From Rheum nobile (lineage: Eukaryota > Streptophyta > Magnoliopsida > Caryophyllales > Polygonaceae): a stretch of 64,000 nucleotides of DNA. This document shows, one piece after another, positions 61,195 to 64,000 of the stretch. Where the stretch lies: contig WOAB01000317.1 of assembly GCA_027886185.1 (NCBI GenBank), forward strand, positions 124,001-188,000, in the 5' to 3' direction. Numbering within the stretch: the first letter of the stretch is position 1; each line of letters starts with the position of its first letter. Below the pieces are notes generated by a model. That model made no database searches, was not told the origin of the DNA, and was given only the letters and a program-made list of their open reading frames with translations. The position numbers were made by a program, and so were the translations under genes.

Positions 61195-64000
61195 GATGGG
61201 ATGGGTCGGGGTCTATCCCGACCTCTCTCTCGGAACTGAGTTCCCACAGAAAAGTCGAGCACAAATATCACCATCAAACACGCCCAAACCAACCAACATG
61301 AACATTACCGACAAACACGTTTCAAGACGAGTCAGGGTTTATCCCCGACCTCTCTCGGAATGGGACGGGTCGGGGTCTATCCCTGACCTCTCTCGGGACG
61401 GGTCGGGGTCTATCCCTGACCTTTCTCGAGAAGGGACGGGGTCTATCCCCAATTTCTTTTTTGAGATAGGACGGGTCGCGATCTATCCCCGACCTCTCTT
61501 GGAGCGGGTCAAGGTCTATCCCCTACCTCTCCCGAGATGGGTCGGAGTCTATCCCCAACCTCTCTCGGGACGGGACGGGAGGTCTATCACCGATTTCTTT
61601 CTCGGGATGGGACGAGTCACCTCTCTCTCGGGACAGAGTTTCCACAGAAAAATCGAGCACAAACATCACCAGCAAACATACCCAAACCAGCCAACACAAA
61701 CATCACCAACAAACATGTCCCAAGACGAGTCCGGGTCTATCCCCGACCTCCATCGGGACGGGGTCTATCCTCGATTTCTTTCTCGGGATGGGACTGGTCG
61801 GGGTCCATCCCCAACTTGTCTCGAGACGGGACGAGTCGAGGTCTATTGTCGATTTCTTTCTCGGCATAGGACGGGTCGGGGTCTATCCTCGACCTTTTGA
61901 GTTCCCACAAAAAAATCGAGCACAAACATCATCAACAAACACGTCCCAAGATGAGTCGGGGTATATCTTCGACCTCTCTCAGGATGGGACGGGTCGGGGT
62001 CTATCCCTGACCTCTTCTCTCGGGACTGAGTTCTCACAGAAAAATCGAGCACAAACACACCCAAACCAGCCAATATGAACATCACCAACGAACATGTCCC
62101 AAGAAAACTCAGAATCTACCCCCGACTTCTCTCGGGATGGGACGGGTCGGGGTCTATCCCCGAACTCTCTTTCGGGACTAAGTTCCCACGGCAAAATCGA
62201 GCACAAATATCACCATCAAACACGCCCAAACCAACCAACATGAACATCACCGATAAACACGTCCCAAGACGAGTCAAGGTCTATCCCCGATCTCTCTCGG
62301 GATGGGACGGGTTGGGATTTATCCCCGACCACTCTTTCGGGATTGAATTTCCATATAAAAGTCGAGCACAAACATCACAATAAAACACGCCCAAACCAAC
62401 CAACAAGAACATCACCAGCAAACACGTCCCAAGACGAGTCGGGGTCTATCCCGGACTTCTCTGGGATGGGACGGGTCAGGGTCTTTCCCCGATTTCTTTC
62501 TAGGGATGGGACGGGTCTGGGTCTATCCCTGACCTCTCTCGGGATGGACGAGGTCTATCCCCGATTTCTTTCTCGGGATAGGACGGGTCGCGGTCTATCA
62601 CCGACCTCTCTCGGAACGGGTCGGGGTCTATCCCCTACCTCTCTCGAGACGGGTCGGGGTCTATCCTCATCCTCTCTCGAGACAAGTCGAGGCCTATCGC
62701 CGATTTCATTCTCGGGATGGGACGGGTCACCTCTCTCTCAGGACTGAGTTTCCATAGAAAAATCGAGCACAAACATCACCAGCAAACATGCCCAAACCAG
62801 CCAACACAAACATCACCAGCAAACACGTCCCAAAATGAGTCGGGGATAGATGGGACGAGACGGGATCTATCACCAATTTCTTTCTCGGGATAGGACGGGT
62901 CGAGGTCTATCCCCGACCTCCATCGGGACGGGACGGGACGAAATCTATCACCGATTTCTTTCTCGGGATGGGACGGGTCGAGGTCTATCTCCAACCTCTC
63001 GAGACAGGACGGGTCCGAGACAGGACGAGTCGAGGTCTATCGCTGATTTCTTTCTTGCGATAGGACGGGTCGGGGTCTATCCCTGACCTCTCTCTTAGGA
63101 CTGAGTTCCCACATAAAAAGCGAGCACAAACATCATAGCAAACACGTCCCAAGATGAATCGGGGTCTATCTTCGACCTCTCGGGATGGGACAGGTCGGGG
63201 TCTATCCATGACCTCTTCTCTCGGGACTGAGTTCTCACAGAAAATCAAGTACAAACATCACGAGCAAACACACCAAACCAACCATTAAGAACATCACCAG
63301 CAAACACGTCCCAAGACGACTCGGGGTCTATCCCCCACCTCTCTTTCGGGACTGAGTTTCCACAGAAAAATCGAGCACAAACATCACCATCAAACATGCC
63401 CAAACCTACCAACACGAACATCACCGAAAAACACGTCCCAAGATGAGTCGGGGTCTATCCACAACCTCTCTCGGGATGGGATGGGACGGGTCAGGGTCTA
63501 TCCCTGGCCTCTCTTTTGGGACTGAGTTTCCGTAAAAAAATCGAGCACAAACATAAAAAGAAAACACACCCAAACCTGCCAACGCGACCAACAAACACCT
63601 CCCAAGACGAGTCGGGGTCTATCCCCCACCTCTCTCGAGACGGGACGGGTCTATCCCCGACTTCTTTCTCGGGATGGGACGGGTCAGGGCCTATCCTTGA
63701 TCTCTTTCGAGACGGGATGGGGTGTATCCCCGATTTCTTTCTCGGGATGGGACGGATCGAGGTCTATCCCCGACATCTCTCGGAAGGGGTCAGGGTCTAT
63801 CCCCAACCTCTCTCAGGACGGGACGGGACGGGTCGAGGTCTATCCCCGACCTCTATCTCGAGACTGAGTTTCAACAGAAAAATCGAGCACAAACATCACT
63901 AGCAAACATGCCCAAACCAGCCAACACAAATATCACCAGTAAACACGTCCCAAGACGAGTCGAGGTCTATCCCCGACCTCTCTCGGGATGGGACGAGTCG
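61195..64000. repeat. Complex GC-rich tandem satellite, continuing past the window
   Basis: Two modules alternate. Module A (about 35-45 bp) contains GGGACGGGTCGGGGTCTATC followed by CCCGACCTCTCTC and repeats in runs. Module B (about 105-110 bp) starts GACTGAGTTCCCACAGAAAA, continues with TCGAGCACAAACATCACC and two AACAAA(C/T)-type blocks, and ends CGTCCCAAGACGAGTC. B units occur near 61257, 61654, 61918, 62047, 62199, 62364, 62765, 63122, 63248, 63373, 63543 and 63885. Spacing varies from about 125 to 400 bp because the number of A modules differs. Module A contains a perfect 8-bp hairpin, GGTCGGGG-TCTAT-CCCCGACC. Long open frames here are a by-product of the repeat. Confidence 0.9.

Noticed and set aside
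61196..63902. Several long open frames (up to 234 codons) in the 61-64 kb region
   Set aside because: They follow the tandem repeat in every frame and strand, with repetitive Gly/Ser/Pro/Arg-type composition. The satellite lacks stop codons; this is not a gene.

Overview
This is nuclear DNA of a flowering plant. The genes have many small GT-AG introns, the intergenic DNA is AT-rich, and plant transposons (Ty1/copia, MULE, MITEs, SINE) are scattered between single-copy plant genes. A eudicot, probably an asterid, fits best: a SINE 3' end at 7.56 kb looks like the tRNA-SINEs known from that group. The species cannot be fixed from the sequence. There are no rRNA or true tRNA genes and no CRISPR array.

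Layout: 1-2359 holds one Ty1/copia-type LTR fragment nested in the gag of another, both on the minus strand. 2360-5077 is AT-rich and contains two related MITEs. 5078-7972 (+) is an 11-exon SEC14/CRAL-TRIO lipid-transfer gene. 8610-10579 (-) is a WEB-family (DUF827) coiled-coil gene resembling Arabidopsis TREPH1. About 11.74-17.71 kb is a decayed MULE with a transposase plus OTU-like gene (-) and a plant-mobile-domain fragment (+), flanked by clusters of short GGGCGCATCC/GGATGCGCCC palindromes and interrupted by a 316-bp inverted-repeat element. 18266-22784 (-) is a HAPLESS 8-like gene whose first exon encodes a divergent WEB-like segment. 26090-28105 (-) is a small NOI/RIN4-family gene. 31315-45112 (-) is a giant HECT E3 ubiquitin ligase of the UPL1/UPL2 type (16 exons, 3740 residues predicted). 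45.5-49.6 kb is intergenic with MITEs and a 245-bp tandem duplication. 49660-52720 (-) is cytosolic-type acetyl-CoA C-acetyltransferase. 53091-57063 (+) is an RsmB/Sun-type rRNA m5C methyltransferase that shares a 370-bp divergent promoter with the thiolase. 57749-58420 (-) is an early nodulin-like phytocyanin. From about 61.2 kb to the window end there is a complex hairpin-rich tandem satellite.

The genes do not form a pathway. The individual roles are lipid transfer, mechanical or blue-light signalling scaffold, male gametophyte development, immunity-linked membrane peptide, protein turnover, mevalonate-pathway entry, organellar rRNA modification and a cell-surface glycoprotein. Exon models were assembled by hand from GT-AG sites. 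For SEC14, WEB, HAP8, NOI, UPL1, AACT, RsmB-like and ENODL the summed coding lengths are exact multiples of three and the lengths match the families, so these models are strong.

Most notable: (i) the in-frame WEB-like/HAP8 fusion close to an intact WEB gene; (ii) the MULE carrying PMD and OTU-like modules with palindrome clusters on both flanks; (iii) an inverted-repeat element with a tRNA-like box B and a clean 5-bp duplication; (iv) the 61-64 kb satellite.
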